Both the position numbers and the translations under genes were made by a program. The notes under the pieces are model-generated. The model saw only the letters and a list, made by a program, of their open reading frames with translations, ran no database searches and was not told where the DNA came from. From Mycolicibacterium pyrenivorans (GTDB lineage: Bacteria; Actinomycetota; Actinomycetes; Mycobacteriales; Mycobacteriaceae), in NCBI RefSeq assembly GCF_025821625.1, contig NZ_JACKSH010000092.1, positions 17,585-81,584 on the forward strand: a DNA stretch of 64,000 nt, read 5' to 3'. Positions 50,611 to 62,041 of this stretch are shown here, piece after piece (within the stretch, counting starts at the first letter, position 1; each line of letters opens with the position of its first letter).

Positions 50611-51891
50611 ATGGCACGCATTGGAGACGGCGGTGACCTGCTGAAGTGCTCGTTCTGCGGTAAGAGCCAGAAGCAGGTGAAGAAGCTCATCGCGGGTCCG
50701 GGCGTCTACATCTGCGACGAGTGCATCGACCTGTGCAACGAGATCATCGAGGAGGAGCTGGCCGACGCCGATGACGTGAAACTTGACGAGCTTCCCAAGC
50801 CCGCCGAGATTCGCGATTTCCTCGAGGGCTATGTGATCGGTCAGGACACGGCGAAGCGGACGCTGGCCGTCGCCGTCTACAACCATTACAAGCGGATTCA
50901 GGCGCAGGAGAAGATGCGTGATTCCCGCGCCGAGCCCGTCGAGTTGTCCAAGTCCAACATCCTGATGCTCGGCCCCACCGGCTGCGGCAAGACCTACCTC
51001 GCGCAGACGCTGGCGAAGATGCTGAACGTTCCGTTCGCGATCGCCGACGCGACGGCGCTGACGGAAGCCGGCTATGTCGGCGAGGACGTCGAGAACATTC
51101 TGCTCAAGCTGATCCAGGCCGCGGACTACGACGTCAAGCGCGCCGAGACGGGCATCATCTACATCGACGAGGTCGACAAGATCGCCCGTAAGAGCGAGAA
51201 CCCGTCGATCACCCGCGACGTCTCCGGTGAGGGCGTGCAGCAGGCCCTGCTGAAGATCCTCGAGGGCACCCAGGCCTCGGTTCCCCCGCAGGGCGGCCGC
51301 AAGCATCCGCATCAGGAGTTCATCCAGATCGACACCACCAACGTGCTGTTCATCGTTGCCGGTGCGTTCGCGGGGCTGGAGAAGATCGTGTCCGACCGGG
51401 TCGGCAAGCGCGGTCTCGGCTTCGGCGCCGAGGTGCACTCGAAGGCCGAGATCGACACTCAGGACCACTTCGCCGAAGTGATGCCAGAGGACTTGATCAA
51501 GTTCGGGCTCATCCCCGAGTTCATCGGCCGTCTGCCCGTCGTGGCCTCGGTGACGAACCTGGACAAGGAGTCGCTGGTGCAGATCCTGTCGACTCCGAAG
51601 AACGCCCTGGTCAAGCAGTACACCCGCCTGTTCGAGATGGATGGCGTGGAACTGGAGTTCGACGAGGACGCACTCGAGGCGATCGCCGATCAAGCCATCC
51701 ACCGCGGCACCGGTGCCCGTGGCCTGCGCGCCATCATGGAGGAAGTGCTGCTGCCGGTGATGTACGACATCCCCAGCCGTGACGACGTCGCCAAGGTGGT
51801 CGTCACCAAGGAGACGGTGGAAGACAACGTGCTGCCGACGATCGTGCCGCGCAAGCCGTCACGCACGGAGCGTCGCGACAAGAGCGCCTAG
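50611..51891 (+). CDS. clpX: ATP-dependent Clp protease ATPase subunit ClpX
   Basis: A 426-residue AAA+ unfoldase that feeds substrates to ClpP1P2. The zinc-binding domain has Cys13, Cys16, Cys35 and Cys38 ([16 protein letters not shown]). Walker A is GPTGCGKT at 121-128, Walker [12 protein letters not shown] near 185, pore loop [12 protein letters not shown], and the ClpP-docking loop region lies near LGFGAEV. The length matches M. tuberculosis ClpX (Rv2457c). ATG at 50611 with AGGA upstream. It is separated from clpP2 by two unrelated genes, so it has its own promoter in the preceding 270 bases. Confidence 0.97.
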   Translation: MARIGDGGDLLKCSFCGKSQKQVKKLIAGPGVYICDECIDLCNEIIEEELADADDVKLDELPKPAEIRDFLEGYVIGQDTAKRTLAVAVYNHYKRIQAQEKMRDSRAEPVELSKSNILMLGPTGCGKTYLAQTLAKMLNVPFAIADATALTEAGYVGEDVENILLKLIQAADYDVKRAETGIIYIDEVDKIARKSENPSITRDVSGEGVQQALLKILEGTQASVPPQGGRKHPHQEFIQIDTTNVLFIVAGAFAGLEKIVSDRVGKRGLGFGAEVHSKAEIDTQDHFAEVMPEDLIKFGLIPEFIGRLPVVASVTNLDKESLVQILSTPKNALVKQYTRLFEMDGVELEFDEDALEAIADQAIHRGTGARGLRAIMEEVLLPVMYDIPSRDDVAKVVVTKETVEDNVLPTIVPRKPSRTERRDKSA

Positions 51892-51912
51892 CATTTTCTG
51901 CAGGTCCGAGGC

Positions 51913-51976
51913 GAGATTGCGCTGACCGCTGCGCTACCGGCGTTCCGACGACCGTGGGCACAATTTCAGCGCACTC
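51913..51976. repeat. Imperfect inverted repeat downstream of clpX
   Basis: TGCGCTGA at 51918-51925 is the perfect reverse complement of TCAGCGCA at 51966-51973, and GAG/CTC outside them also pair around a 2-base bulge; the loop is 40 bases. It lies between the convergent clpX and glycosyltransferase genes and may work as a terminator or be a copy of a dispersed palindrome. Confidence 0.5.
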
Positions 51977-52026
51977 CTGCGCAGCAGTCGCAAGCCGTGG
52001 GCGGCCGAACGGGTCCGCGCACGCGC

Positions 52027-53355
52027 TCATCGAAGGCTCTTCCTCTTCGCGATGCCGCTGGCGGCGCGGCCGGAGCGCTCCTGGACCACCTCGTCGACGA
52101 GGGCCGCGATCTCGGCGACCCCGTCGCGGCGGGCGAAGGCCGCCTCCAGACTGCGGGCGTTGCGCAGGTAGCGGTCGTCGCTGCGGATCTGGTGGACGGC
52201 GGACACGACCGCAGCAGGCGACGGCGTACCGGTTCTCAGGTCGATTCCCGCGCCCGACCACGCCACCCGGGCAGCGACCTCCGGCTTGTCCTCGGTACCG
52301 CCCGCGACGACGACCGGTACCCCCGCCGCCAGAGCTCGCTGCACCCCGCCGTAACCGCCGTTGGACACCAGGACGTCGACCTTCGGGAGCAGCTGGTCGT
52401 GCGGAACGTATTCGGCGACGTGGGTGTTGGCCGGTATCGGGACGGTTATCTCGCCGACGTCGCGGCCGCCGGTGCTGACGACCACGGTGACTTCCGCGTG
52501 GGCGAGCGCCGTGATGGCGGGTTCGATCAGACGCGACAGGTCTCGGTTGTCGACCGTGCCCTGGGTGACGTGGACGACGGGGCGGCTGCCGTCGAGTTCC
52601 GCCCACCAGGGCGGCGGCACGAAACCGTCCGAGGATCGTGGGCGCACCAGCCCGACGAACCGCACCCCGGCGGGCAGATCGCTGCGCGGGTACTCGAAGC
52701 TCGGCACCGTCGGCACGATCAACCGGTCGGCCAGTGCTCCGACATCGAGCAGCGGTACCGGAAGGCGTTGTGCGCCCAGCGAGATCAGCATCTCGTCCGC
52801 GGTGCGCTGCGCGTTGCGCAGCAACACGCGCTGGGAGAGCGTTGTCAGGCCGCGGTGCAGCATCCGGCCTGCCGGGCCGGTGGCCGGTGGCAGTCCCAGA
52901 CCGGTGGGGGCGGTGTCGCGGCTGGACAGCATCAGCGGGGTCGGGGTGTAGTACAGCACCGGTGGCAGATCAGCGCGGTCGCCGAGCAGCAGCGGCAGGA
53001 TCCCGAAGAAGCCGTAGTCGACGATGATCGCGTCATAGTGCTGTTCGGACAGCGCTCTGCGGAGTTCGGCCGCCTGGTGGGGCAACGGTCGCAGGAACAG
53101 GCGGGTGATGGCCCGGCCGAGCGCATCGAGGCCGGACCTGGCCGCACGCTGGGCGGCGTCGAAGGGGGTGTCGTCGAAGTCGGCCGCCGGCGGCAGCGGA
53201 TGGGGATGGGCTCCCGTCTCCCGGATCGACTCGGTGTGGATCGCACCCGTCATCACGGTGACCCGATTCCCGCGGCACACGAGATCCTCGGCGACAGCAA
53301 GCAACGGGGCGACGTGACCCGTCGGCGACAACACGGCGATGAGAACGGTGGCCAT
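52027..53355 (-). CDS. Glycosyltransferase, MGT/UGT family (GT1)
   Basis: A 442-residue GT-B fold glycosyltransferase. N-terminal acceptor half: VLIAVLSPTGHVAPLLAVAEDL. The C-terminal donor half has VVHVTQGTVDN, HVAEYVPHDQLLPKVDVLVS and SNGGYGGVQRALAAGVPVVV, the GT1 nucleotide-sugar signature, followed by EDKPEVAARVAWSGAGIDL. Such enzymes glycosylate lipids, macrolides or glycopeptidolipids; the acceptor is unknown. The start overlaps the stop of an internally deleted paralogue by one base (TGATG), so the pair forms one unit. It converges on clpX. Confidence 0.92.
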   Translation of the reverse strand: MATVLIAVLSPTGHVAPLLAVAEDLVCRGNRVTVMTGAIHTESIRETGAHPHPLPPAADFDDTPFDAAQRAARSGLDALGRAITRLFLRPLPHQAAELRRALSEQHYDAIIVDYGFFGILPLLLGDRADLPPVLYYTPTPLMLSSRDTAPTGLGLPPATGPAGRMLHRGLTTLSQRVLLRNAQRTADEMLISLGAQRLPVPLLDVGALADRLIVPTVPSFEYPRSDLPAGVRFVGLVRPRSSDGFVPPPWWAELDGSRPVVHVTQGTVDNRDLSRLIEPAITALAHAEVTVVVSTGGRDVGEITVPIPANTHVAEYVPHDQLLPKVDVLVSNGGYGGVQRALAAGVPVVVAGGTEDKPEVAARVAWSGAGIDLRTGTPSPAAVVSAVHQIRSDDRYLRNARSLEAAFARRDGVAEIAALVDEVVQERSGRAASGIAKRKSLR

Positions 53356-53918
53356 CAGCGTCGCCCCCGAACGTGTCCGAGTGTGGCGGTCCGCCGCTCG
53401 ATCACCTCGTCGACCACCGCCGCGATCTCGGTGACACCGTCGTGTGTGGCATAGGCGCTCCGCAGTCGCCGGGCATTGTCGCGGAATGCCACGTTGCCCA
53501 GCACCTCCCGCACCGCCCGGCGCACCGCCGCGGCGGTCGGCGTTCCCGTCCGCAGATCGATTCCCGCCCCGAAGTACGCGACACGGGCCGCGACCTCCGG
53601 TTTGTCCTCGGTCCGGCCCGCCACCACGAGCGGCACCCCGTCGGACAGGGCCCGCTGAACGGCTCCGTCGAAGTTGATCCGCGCGATGCCCGATGTCTCG
53701 GCCCAGCGGGGAAGTTGCGCGTCGAACGCGGAGTCGTCGTAGTCGGCGCCGAGTGGCAGCGAGCGGGGGGCGGCGCCGACCGCGCGGATCCTGTCCGCAT
53801 GCCGGGCGCTGGTGAGGAATGTAACGCGGTCACCGCGTGCCACGAGGCCACGCGCGACGTTCAGCAACGGCGAGATGTGTCCGATCGGAGGGCAGGAGGC
53901 GATGAGGATCTCTGGCAT
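53355..53918 (-). pseudogene. Glycosyltransferase paralogue with large in-frame internal deletion
   Basis: A 187-residue open frame made of the two ends of a GT1 enzyme. Residues 1-70 (ILIASCPPIGHISPLLNVARGL, DYDDSAFD) align with the start of the intact neighbour, and from about residue 86 (AVQRALSDGVPLVVAGRTED) with its C-terminal 105 residues. About 250 central residues, including most of the acceptor domain and the first donor strands, are absent, yet the reading frame is kept. It cannot be a working glycosyltransferase. The ATG at 53918 and the TGATG overlap with the next gene remain intact, so it may still be translated and may simply couple expression of the neighbour. Confidence 0.82.
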
Positions 53919-53988
53919 GCCTCGATGCTCGGCGACCAGGCGAGGTGCACGCTTGGAGGTTGTGTGGAGAAAACGTGGAGATTGCAGG

Positions 53989-54979
53989 TCACCCGGCGAC
54001 CGGGCGTACCCGTTCCAGCATCGCCCGGTTGAACCTGGCCGGTTCGTCCACGAACGGCTCGTGGCCGGACTCCTCGAACCACACGAGTTCCTTCGACGGT
54101 GCGGTCAGGGCGTCGAAATAGGCCACGCTGGTCGCTGGCGGCACCCAGCGATCGTGGCGGCCGAGAAAGAAGAACACCGGCATCTGCAGTATGGGAGCGG
54201 CGGTCACGAGGTTCAGTTTCGAGACCTCCGTCCACATCGCGTCCATCGAGAACCGGAAGCCCCGCCACTGATTGGGCAAATCGAAGATCGATGATTCCTT
54301 TCGCCCAGCGCGATTCGGCCGTATTTCCACAGTGCCGCCGGGCGCAGCTGGCCGTCGAACCGCTGCAGCCAGGTGCGCTCCTTGAACACACTTGCGGCGG
54401 GGTACGGGGGCGGGCCGATCGCACGCAGGTCCTTCAGGGCCTTGCGGTGACCCAGGCGGGTGGCTCGGGCGAGGGCGTACTCATAGGACGCGGACTCGGC
54501 CGCCTGCCAGTCACCGATCTGGCCGCTACCGACGTAGGCGTCGACCTTGTGCGGAAATCGCTTGGCGTACAGCACGCCGAGGACGGAGCCCCACGAGTGG
54601 CCGAAGATCAGCACTGCGCTCTTGGCGAGCCGTGCGCATACCAAGTCGACGAGTTCATCGAGGTCGGCGACGAACTGCTCGACGGTCATGGACGATCGGG
54701 GGACCCCCGGCCGAACGATTTGCCCGCCCCGCGCTGGTCCCAGTAGACGACGGTGAAGTTCTTCTCCAGGTCGGCATTGAAATGACGCAACAGCCGGCTC
54801 TCGGAGAAGCCCGGCCCCCCGTGCAGATGAATCAGCGGTGGATTGGCGAGGTTCTCGCCGCGGATCATCACCCACTGATCGCTGCCACCCAGCCGGTGGT
54901 AGCCGGCCTCGGCGACGCTGTTCGGCAGGATCTCGCCGGTGGCCGACCGAAACGGCGGCGTGTTCCCGGCGCGTTTCAT
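53989..54979 (-). pseudogene. Alpha/beta hydrolase (proline iminopeptidase-like), two frameshifts
   Basis: Three consecutive frames together encode one alpha/beta hydrolase of about 330 residues. Frame 1 (from ATG 54979) has PLIHLHGGPGFSESRLL and the oxyanion region; frame 2 has SMTVEQFVADLDELVDLV and the nucleophile elbow FGHSWGSVLG; frame 3 has KESSIFDLPNQWRGFRF, the Asp in LGRHDRWVPP and the His in ESGHEPFVDEP. The first shift lies at a run of five G (minus strand, 54704-54708), the second at AAA (54299-54301). Restoring one base at each point gives continuous family-like protein. It is either a recent pseudogene or carries two consensus errors; every catalytic residue is otherwise intact. 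Confidence 0.82.
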
Positions 54980-54986
54980 CGCCCGC

Positions 54987-55823
54987 TCAGTTCGTGACGC
55001 GGTCGGGCCGGGTGTAGATGTTCATCGAATCGCCCCGCAGGAACGCCACCAGCGTGAGGCCGGACTGGCTGGCCAGATCGACCGCCAGCGACGACGGCGC
55101 CGACACCGCGGCGAGGACCGGGATGCCTGCCATCACCGCTTTCTGGGTCAGCTCGAAGGACGCTCGTCCGCTCACCAGCAGCACGGTGCCGCTCAGCGGT
55201 ATCCGGTGCTGTTCCAGCGCCCATCCGACGACCTTGTCGACGGCGTTGTGTCTGCCGATGTCCTCGCGGACCACCAGGACGGTGCCGTCCGTCGCGAACA
55301 ACGCGGCGCCGTGGAGTCCACCGGTTGCGGCGAAGACCTTCTGCCCGTCGCGCAGCTTGTCCGGTAGCACGGACAGAATCTCGGCGCCGACCGTCGACGG
55401 GTCGTCGCCAGGGCAGTGCTTGCTGATCAGCCTGACCGCCTCCAGCGACGCCTTCCCGCATACACCGCACGACGACGTCGTGTAGAAGTTGCGGGTGGGA
55501 TCCACATCCGGCGCCGGCACATCGGGCGCCAGCGTCACGTCGAGCACGTTGTAGGTGTTCTGGGTGAGGCCCGAGCCGTCTTGTTCAGCGCCGCGGCAGT
55601 ACCGCACCGACAGGATGTCGGAGCGCCGGGCGATGACCCCTTCGGTGAGCAGAAAACCTTGGGCCAGTTCGACATCCGAGCCGGGCGTACGCATGGTGAC
55701 GGTCAGCGGCGTGCCGTTGACGCGGATCTCCAGCGGCTCCTCGACGACCAGGGTCTCGGGCCGGGCGACCGCGTCGTCGGCGGTGACGTGGTGGACGCGG
55801 CGGCGTGTGGTCACTCGTCCCAT
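54987..55823 (-). CDS. fdhD: Formate dehydrogenase accessory sulfurtransferase FdhD
   Basis: A 278-residue FdhD, which passes sulfur from cysteine desulfurase to the molybdenum cofactor of formate-dehydrogenase-type enzymes. The sulfur-relay CxxC is C119-G-V-C122 in [15 protein letters not shown]. Other family blocks are [48 protein letters not shown] and [19 protein letters not shown] at 55823 gives [13 protein letters not shown], as in M. tuberculosis FdhD. It overlaps the fdhF-type gene by 13 nt, matching its role in maturing that enzyme. Confidence 0.95.
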   Translation of the reverse strand: MGRVTTRRRVHHVTADDAVARPETLVVEEPLEIRVNGTPLTVTMRTPGSDVELAQGFLLTEGVIARRSDILSVRYCRGAEQDGSGLTQNTYNVLDVTLAPDVPAPDVDPTRNFYTTSSCGVCGKASLEAVRLISKHCPGDDPSTVGAEILSVLPDKLRDGQKVFAATGGLHGAALFATDGTVLVVREDIGRHNAVDKVVGWALEQHRIPLSGTVLLVSGRASFELTQKAVMAGIPVLAAVSAPSSLAVDLASQSGLTLVAFLRGDSMNIYTRPDRVTN

Positions 55824-58178
55824 GACGCTCCGCTCACCAGATCCTCCGGGGCGCTCGCCGGCTCGAGCCGGATGACGACCGCCTTCGACACCGGGGTGTT
55901 CGACCTGGCGGCGACGTGGTCGAGGGGAACCAGCGCGTTCGTCTCCGGGTAGTAGGCCGCGGCATTGCCGACCGGCGTGGAGTACGGCACCACCCTGAAG
56001 TCCTTGGCGCGGCGTTCCTGCATCCCATCGCCGGCAGGGAACTCCGACACCAGGTCGACCCGGTCGCCCGCGGTGAGGCCGAACGACGCGATGTCGGCCG
56101 GGTTCACGAACACCACCCGCCGACCGCCCTCCACGCCGCGATAGCGGTCGCTGAGACCGTAGATGGTGGTGTTGTACTGGTCGTGGCTGCGCAGTGTCTG
56201 CAGGACCAGCCGGCCGGGCGGAACGGGCACCCATTCGAGCGGGTTGACCGCGAAGTTGGCTTTGCCTGTGCGGGTGGGGAATTCGCGGGAGTCGCGGGGG
56301 CCGTGCGGCAGCTGGAAGCCGTCGGGCGCGCGCACCTTGACGTTGTAGTCGGCGCACCCGGGCACCACCGCGGCGATCGCGTCGCGGATCGTGTCGTAGT
56401 CGTCGTTGAACCGCTCCCAGGGCACCGGGTGGCCGGGGCCAAGCAGTTCACGGGCCAGTTGGCAGACGATCGCGACCTCACTGCGCACCTGATCTCCCGG
56501 CGCGTGCAGGCTGCCTCGGGACAGATGCACCATTGACATCGAATCCTCCACGGAGACCTGTTGTTTCACGCCCCGCTGGACGTCGCGGTCGGTACGGCCC
56601 AGGGACGGCAGGATGAGCGCGGTGCGGCCGTGCACGATGTGGCTGCGATTCAGCTTGGTGGACACCTGCACGGTCAGCGCACAGGAGCGCAGTGCGGCCT
56701 CGGTGACCTCGGTGTCCGGTGTCGCGAGCGCGAAGTTGCCACCCATCGCCATGAACACCTTGGCGTCGCCGTCACGCATGGCGCGGATCGCGGCGACGGT
56801 GTCGAGTCCGTGCTTGCGCGGGCTGGTGATGCCGAAGTGCGTGTCCAACGAGGCGAGGAACGTCTCCGGCATCTTCTCCCAGATGCCCATCGTGCGGTCA
56901 CCTTGCACGTTGGAATGTCCACGCACCGGGCACAATCCGGCTCCCGGCTTGCCGATCATGCCGCGCATCAGCAGGACGTTGGTGATCTCGGAGATCATCG
57001 GTACCGCGTGCCGGTGCTGGGTGAGGCCCATCGCCCAGCACGCCACCGTCCGCTGCGATTCGGCGAACATCGCGGCCACCCGGTCCAGTTGGGCACGGTC
57101 GATTCCGGTGGCCTCGAGCACGGTGTCGAGGTTCACCGCGCGGGCCTGAGCCTCGTATTCGGCGAAACCGGCGCAGTGCGTGTCGATGAAGTCGCGGTCG
57201 AGCACGCTGCCCGGCCGCCGATCGTCGGCCTCCAGCAGCAGGCGGGCCACGCCGGCGAACAACGCCATGTCGCCGCCGAGCCGGATCTGGACGAACTCAT
57301 CGGCGATCGCGACGCCGTGCCCCACCACGCCGTGAACCTTCTGTGGGTCCTTGAACCGGATGAGGCCGGCCTCCGGCAGCGGGTTGACGGCGATGATCTT
57401 GGCGCCGTTGGCCTTCGCCTTCTCCAGCACCGACAGCATCCGCGGATGGTTGGTTCCCGGGTTCTGGCCGGCGATGACGATCAGGTCGGCTCCCGCGACG
57501 TCCTCGACGCTCACCGAGCCCTTGCCGATGCCGATCGACTCGATCAGCGAGGCGCCCGAGGACTCGTGGCACATGTTCGAGCAGTCCGGCAGGTTGTTGG
57601 TGCCGAAGCTCCGCACCAGCAACTGATAGAGGAAGGCGGCCTCGTTGCTGGTCCTGCCGGAGGTGTAGAACACCGCCTGATCCGGGTCGTCCAGCGCGCG
57701 TAGTTCGTCGGCGATCAAGCGGTACGCCTCCGACCACCCGATCTCTCGGTAGTGGTCGTCGCCGGGCCGCAGCACCATCGGGTGGGTGAGCCGACCCTGC
57801 TGGCTCAGCCAGTACTCCGGGCGGCCTTCGAGGTCGGCGATCGGGTGCCGAGCGAAGAACTCGGGTGTGACGACGCGTTTTGTCCTCTTCCGCGACCGCC
57901 TTGGCGCCGTTCTCGCAGAACTCGGCGAACTTGCGACCGCCGGGTTCCTCCGGCCAGGCGCAACCGGGGCAGTCGAAGCCCTTGCGTTGATTGAGCCGCA
58001 CCAGGGAGGCCGCGGTCCGCAGGGGGCCCATCGACTTCAACCCGCGCTGCAGTGACACCAGCACGGCCTTGACTCCGGCGGCCTCGCGTTCTCCGTCGGT
58101 GACCACCACCGCGTGCTCGTCGTAGTCCGCCCCGATGTCGCGGGTGACACCGCGACCCCTGCGCAGCCGAAGACCCAT
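55811..58178 (-). pseudogene. fdhF: FdhF/YdeP-type molybdopterin oxidoreductase, one frameshift
   Basis: The gene encodes a ~780-residue molybdopterin oxidoreductase of the FdhF/YdeP family, broken by a single frameshift. From ATG 58178 the first 97 codons give MGLRLRRGRG, FDCPGCAWPEEPGGRKFAEF and NGAKAVAEE; then the frame shifts at a run of four A (minus strand, plus positions 57878-57881) and the remaining ~690 codons continue as KRVVTPEFFARHP and MVLRPGDDHYREIGWSEAY to the stop at 55811. Removing one A restores a continuous protein. Cofactor-binding blocks ([47 protein letters not shown]) are intact in the long part. Paired with fdhD. Either a true frameshift or a homopolymer error. Confidence 0.85.
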
Positions 58179-58368
58179 GAACCCAGCCTAGGCCGCCGCG
58201 CAAAGGCCCCTTGCTCCGTGGTGGCCAGACGGACGGGGTCACGCCGATTCGGCAAACGCATTCTGCCGGTGACGGGAGCGTAACAAGTTCGCCATCGACC
58301 GTTCCTAGTGTTGGCCGGTCAACGGTCCGTCAAGCAACCGGCGGGCACCAGCAGTGATAGGAACTCCA

Positions 58369-60543
<2,175 letters not shown>

Positions 60544-60560
60544 GGGTGACGACTTCGCCG

Positions 60561-60595
60561 ATGCAGGCGCCCTCGAATCACGGGGGCGCCTGCGT
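60561..60595 (+). terminator. Hairpin terminator after glutamine synthetase
   Basis: GCAGGCGCCC (60563-60572) and GGGCGCCTGC (60584-60593) form a perfect 10-bp GC-rich stem with an 11-base loop, extendable by two more weak pairs, 19 bases after the stop codon. There is no U tract, as is usual for mycobacterial terminators. Confidence 0.7.
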
Positions 60596-60665
60596 TGCCG
60601 TCACACAGCCAGACCAGGGTCATAAGTCCCTGCTGCTCCACAGCATCGCCGAATAGGTTGGGCGT

Positions 60666-61034
60666 ATGACAGATCACGATCATCACGCCGTAGTGCTCAA
60701 TGAACTGAGGCCGCAGCATCGCGCATTGCGGCAGATGATCCCGGAGGTCTACGACGGCTTCGGCGCGCTGAGCCGCGCCGCGTTGGGCGCTGGCGCACTC
60801 GAACCCAAGATCAAGGAACTGATCGCGATGGTGATCGGGGTGGTCCAGGGCTGCGACGGATGCATCGCCTCGCACGCGCGCGGCGCCGTCCGCGCGGGTG
60901 CCACCAAACAGGAGGCGGCCGAGGTCATCGGTGTCAGCATCATGATGAACGGCGGGCCGGCCACCATCTACGGCGCGCGCGCCTACGATGCTTTCTGTGA
61001 GTTCGCCGATGCCGGTCAGGGCCAGTCGACGTGA
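60666..61034 (+). CDS. Carboxymuconolactone decarboxylase/AhpD-like protein
   Basis: A 122-residue AhpD-fold protein. The redox motif C63-x2-C66-x3-H70 is seen in VVQGCDGCIASHARGAV, the known catalytic pattern of AhpD-type disulfide reductases and peroxidases; LEPKIKELIAMVIG precedes it. A His-rich start (MTDHDHHAVV) may bind metal. ATG at 60666 lies after the GSIII hairpin, so it has its own promoter. It overlaps the DsbA-like gene by 4 nt, suggesting a joint thiol-redox function. Confidence 0.88.
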   Translation: MTDHDHHAVVLNELRPQHRALRQMIPEVYDGFGALSRAALGAGALEPKIKELIAMVIGVVQGCDGCIASHARGAVRAGATKQEAAEVIGVSIMMNGGPATIYGARAYDAFCEFADAGQGQST

Positions 61035-61672
61035 CGGGCCCTGTCTCTGCCATGCGTACCGTCGAGGTCTTCGCCGACATCCTGTGTCCGTTCACCCACG
61101 TCGGTCTTCGGACACTGGTCGACCGGCGGGACCAGCACGGCCTCACCGAACCGCGCCTGCGAATCCGGGCATGGCCGCTCGAGCTGATCAACGGCAAGCC
61201 GCTCGACCCGCACCACATCGATGCGGAGGTCTCCGCGCTACGGGCGTCCGTGCGCCCCGACCTGTTCGCGGGCTTCTCGGTCGATGCCTTCCCAAAGACC
61301 TCGATGACCGCGTTCGCGCTGACGGCCGCGGCGGACCGCGCCGGCGATCCTGCGCTGGTCGAGGAGGTCGGCATCGCGCTTCGCAACGCAGTTTTCGAGG
61401 AGGGGCTCGATATCGGGCTGCCCGAGGTCGTCGCACCGCTCGCCGCGCGGTTCGACCTCGAACCCCTTGACGCCGAGGCCACGTCCGCCGCGGTCCGCGC
61501 CGACTGGGACGAGGGCCGCACCCGCGGGGTGACCGGCTCGCCGCATTTCTTCACCGATGACGGCGGAAGCTGGTTCTGTCCCAGCCTGGCCATCAGCCGC
61601 GACGACGTCGGGAACTTCGTCGTCGCCTGGAAGCAGGACACCGACGCGCTCGTCGACCGCCTCTTCGGCTGA
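61031..61672 (+). CDS. DsbA-family thioredoxin-fold oxidoreductase
   Basis: A 213-residue cytosolic DsbA/FrnE-like protein. The active-site region is VFADILCPFTHVGLRTLV; the usual CxxC is CPFT, so only one cysteine remains, as in 2-hydroxychromene-2-carboxylate isomerase and glutathione-transferase-kappa-like members. The cis-Pro loop is RGVTGSPHFFTDDGG. GTG at 61031 overlaps the AhpD-like stop (GTGA); an in-frame ATG at 61052 is possible. With a single cysteine it may bind a thiol cofactor such as mycothiol (inference). Confidence 0.85.
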   Translation: MTGPVSAMRTVEVFADILCPFTHVGLRTLVDRRDQHGLTEPRLRIRAWPLELINGKPLDPHHIDAEVSALRASVRPDLFAGFSVDAFPKTSMTAFALTAAADRAGDPALVEEVGIALRNAVFEEGLDIGLPEVVAPLAARFDLEPLDAEATSAAVRADWDEGRTRGVTGSPHFFTDDGGSWFCPSLAISRDDVGNFVVAWKQDTDALVDRLFG

Positions 61673-61708
61673 GGCGGCCTGCCCGGCAGTGTCCCACCGC
61701 GCCCCGGA

Positions 61709-62041
61709 TCAGAGGACGGTGCCGTCCGTACCGTCGTCGCGAATCACCGGTTGCCCGGCGTCCCGCCAGGCCTTCATGCCGCCGACGAGGTTGTAGACGG
61801 TGACCCCGGCGGCCGCGAGTTTCTTTGCCGCCGAACCAGATCTGTTGCCCGACCGGCAGACCGCGACGACCGGTGCACTGGTGTCGAAGGAGCGCGGGTC
61901 GAGGTCACCGAGTCGCACATGAATCGCGCCGGGAGCGTGGCCCGCCTTCCACTCGTCGTCCTCGCGTACGTCGAGCAGGATGGCGGCGGACTCGTCAACG
62001 AGTCCCGTCGCCCCGTTCGGATCGACTTCCAATACGTCCAT
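61709..62041 (-). CDS. Rhodanese-domain sulfurtransferase
   Basis: A 110-residue single-domain rhodanese. The active-site cysteine loop is VAVCRSGNRSGSAAKKL; LLDVREDDEWKAGHAPGAIHV and YNLVGGMKAWRDAGQPV are family hallmarks. Single rhodaneses move sulfane sulfur, for instance from persulfides to thiols. ATG at 62041 overlaps the peroxiredoxin stop by one base (TGATG), so the two are coupled. With the CstR-like repressor upstream this suggests persulfide detoxification. Confidence 0.92.
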   Translation of the reverse strand: MDVLEVDPNGATGLVDESAAILLDVREDDEWKAGHAPGAIHVRLGDLDPRSFDTSAPVVAVCRSGNRSGSAAKKLAAAGVTVYNLVGGMKAWRDAGQPVIRDDGTDGTVL

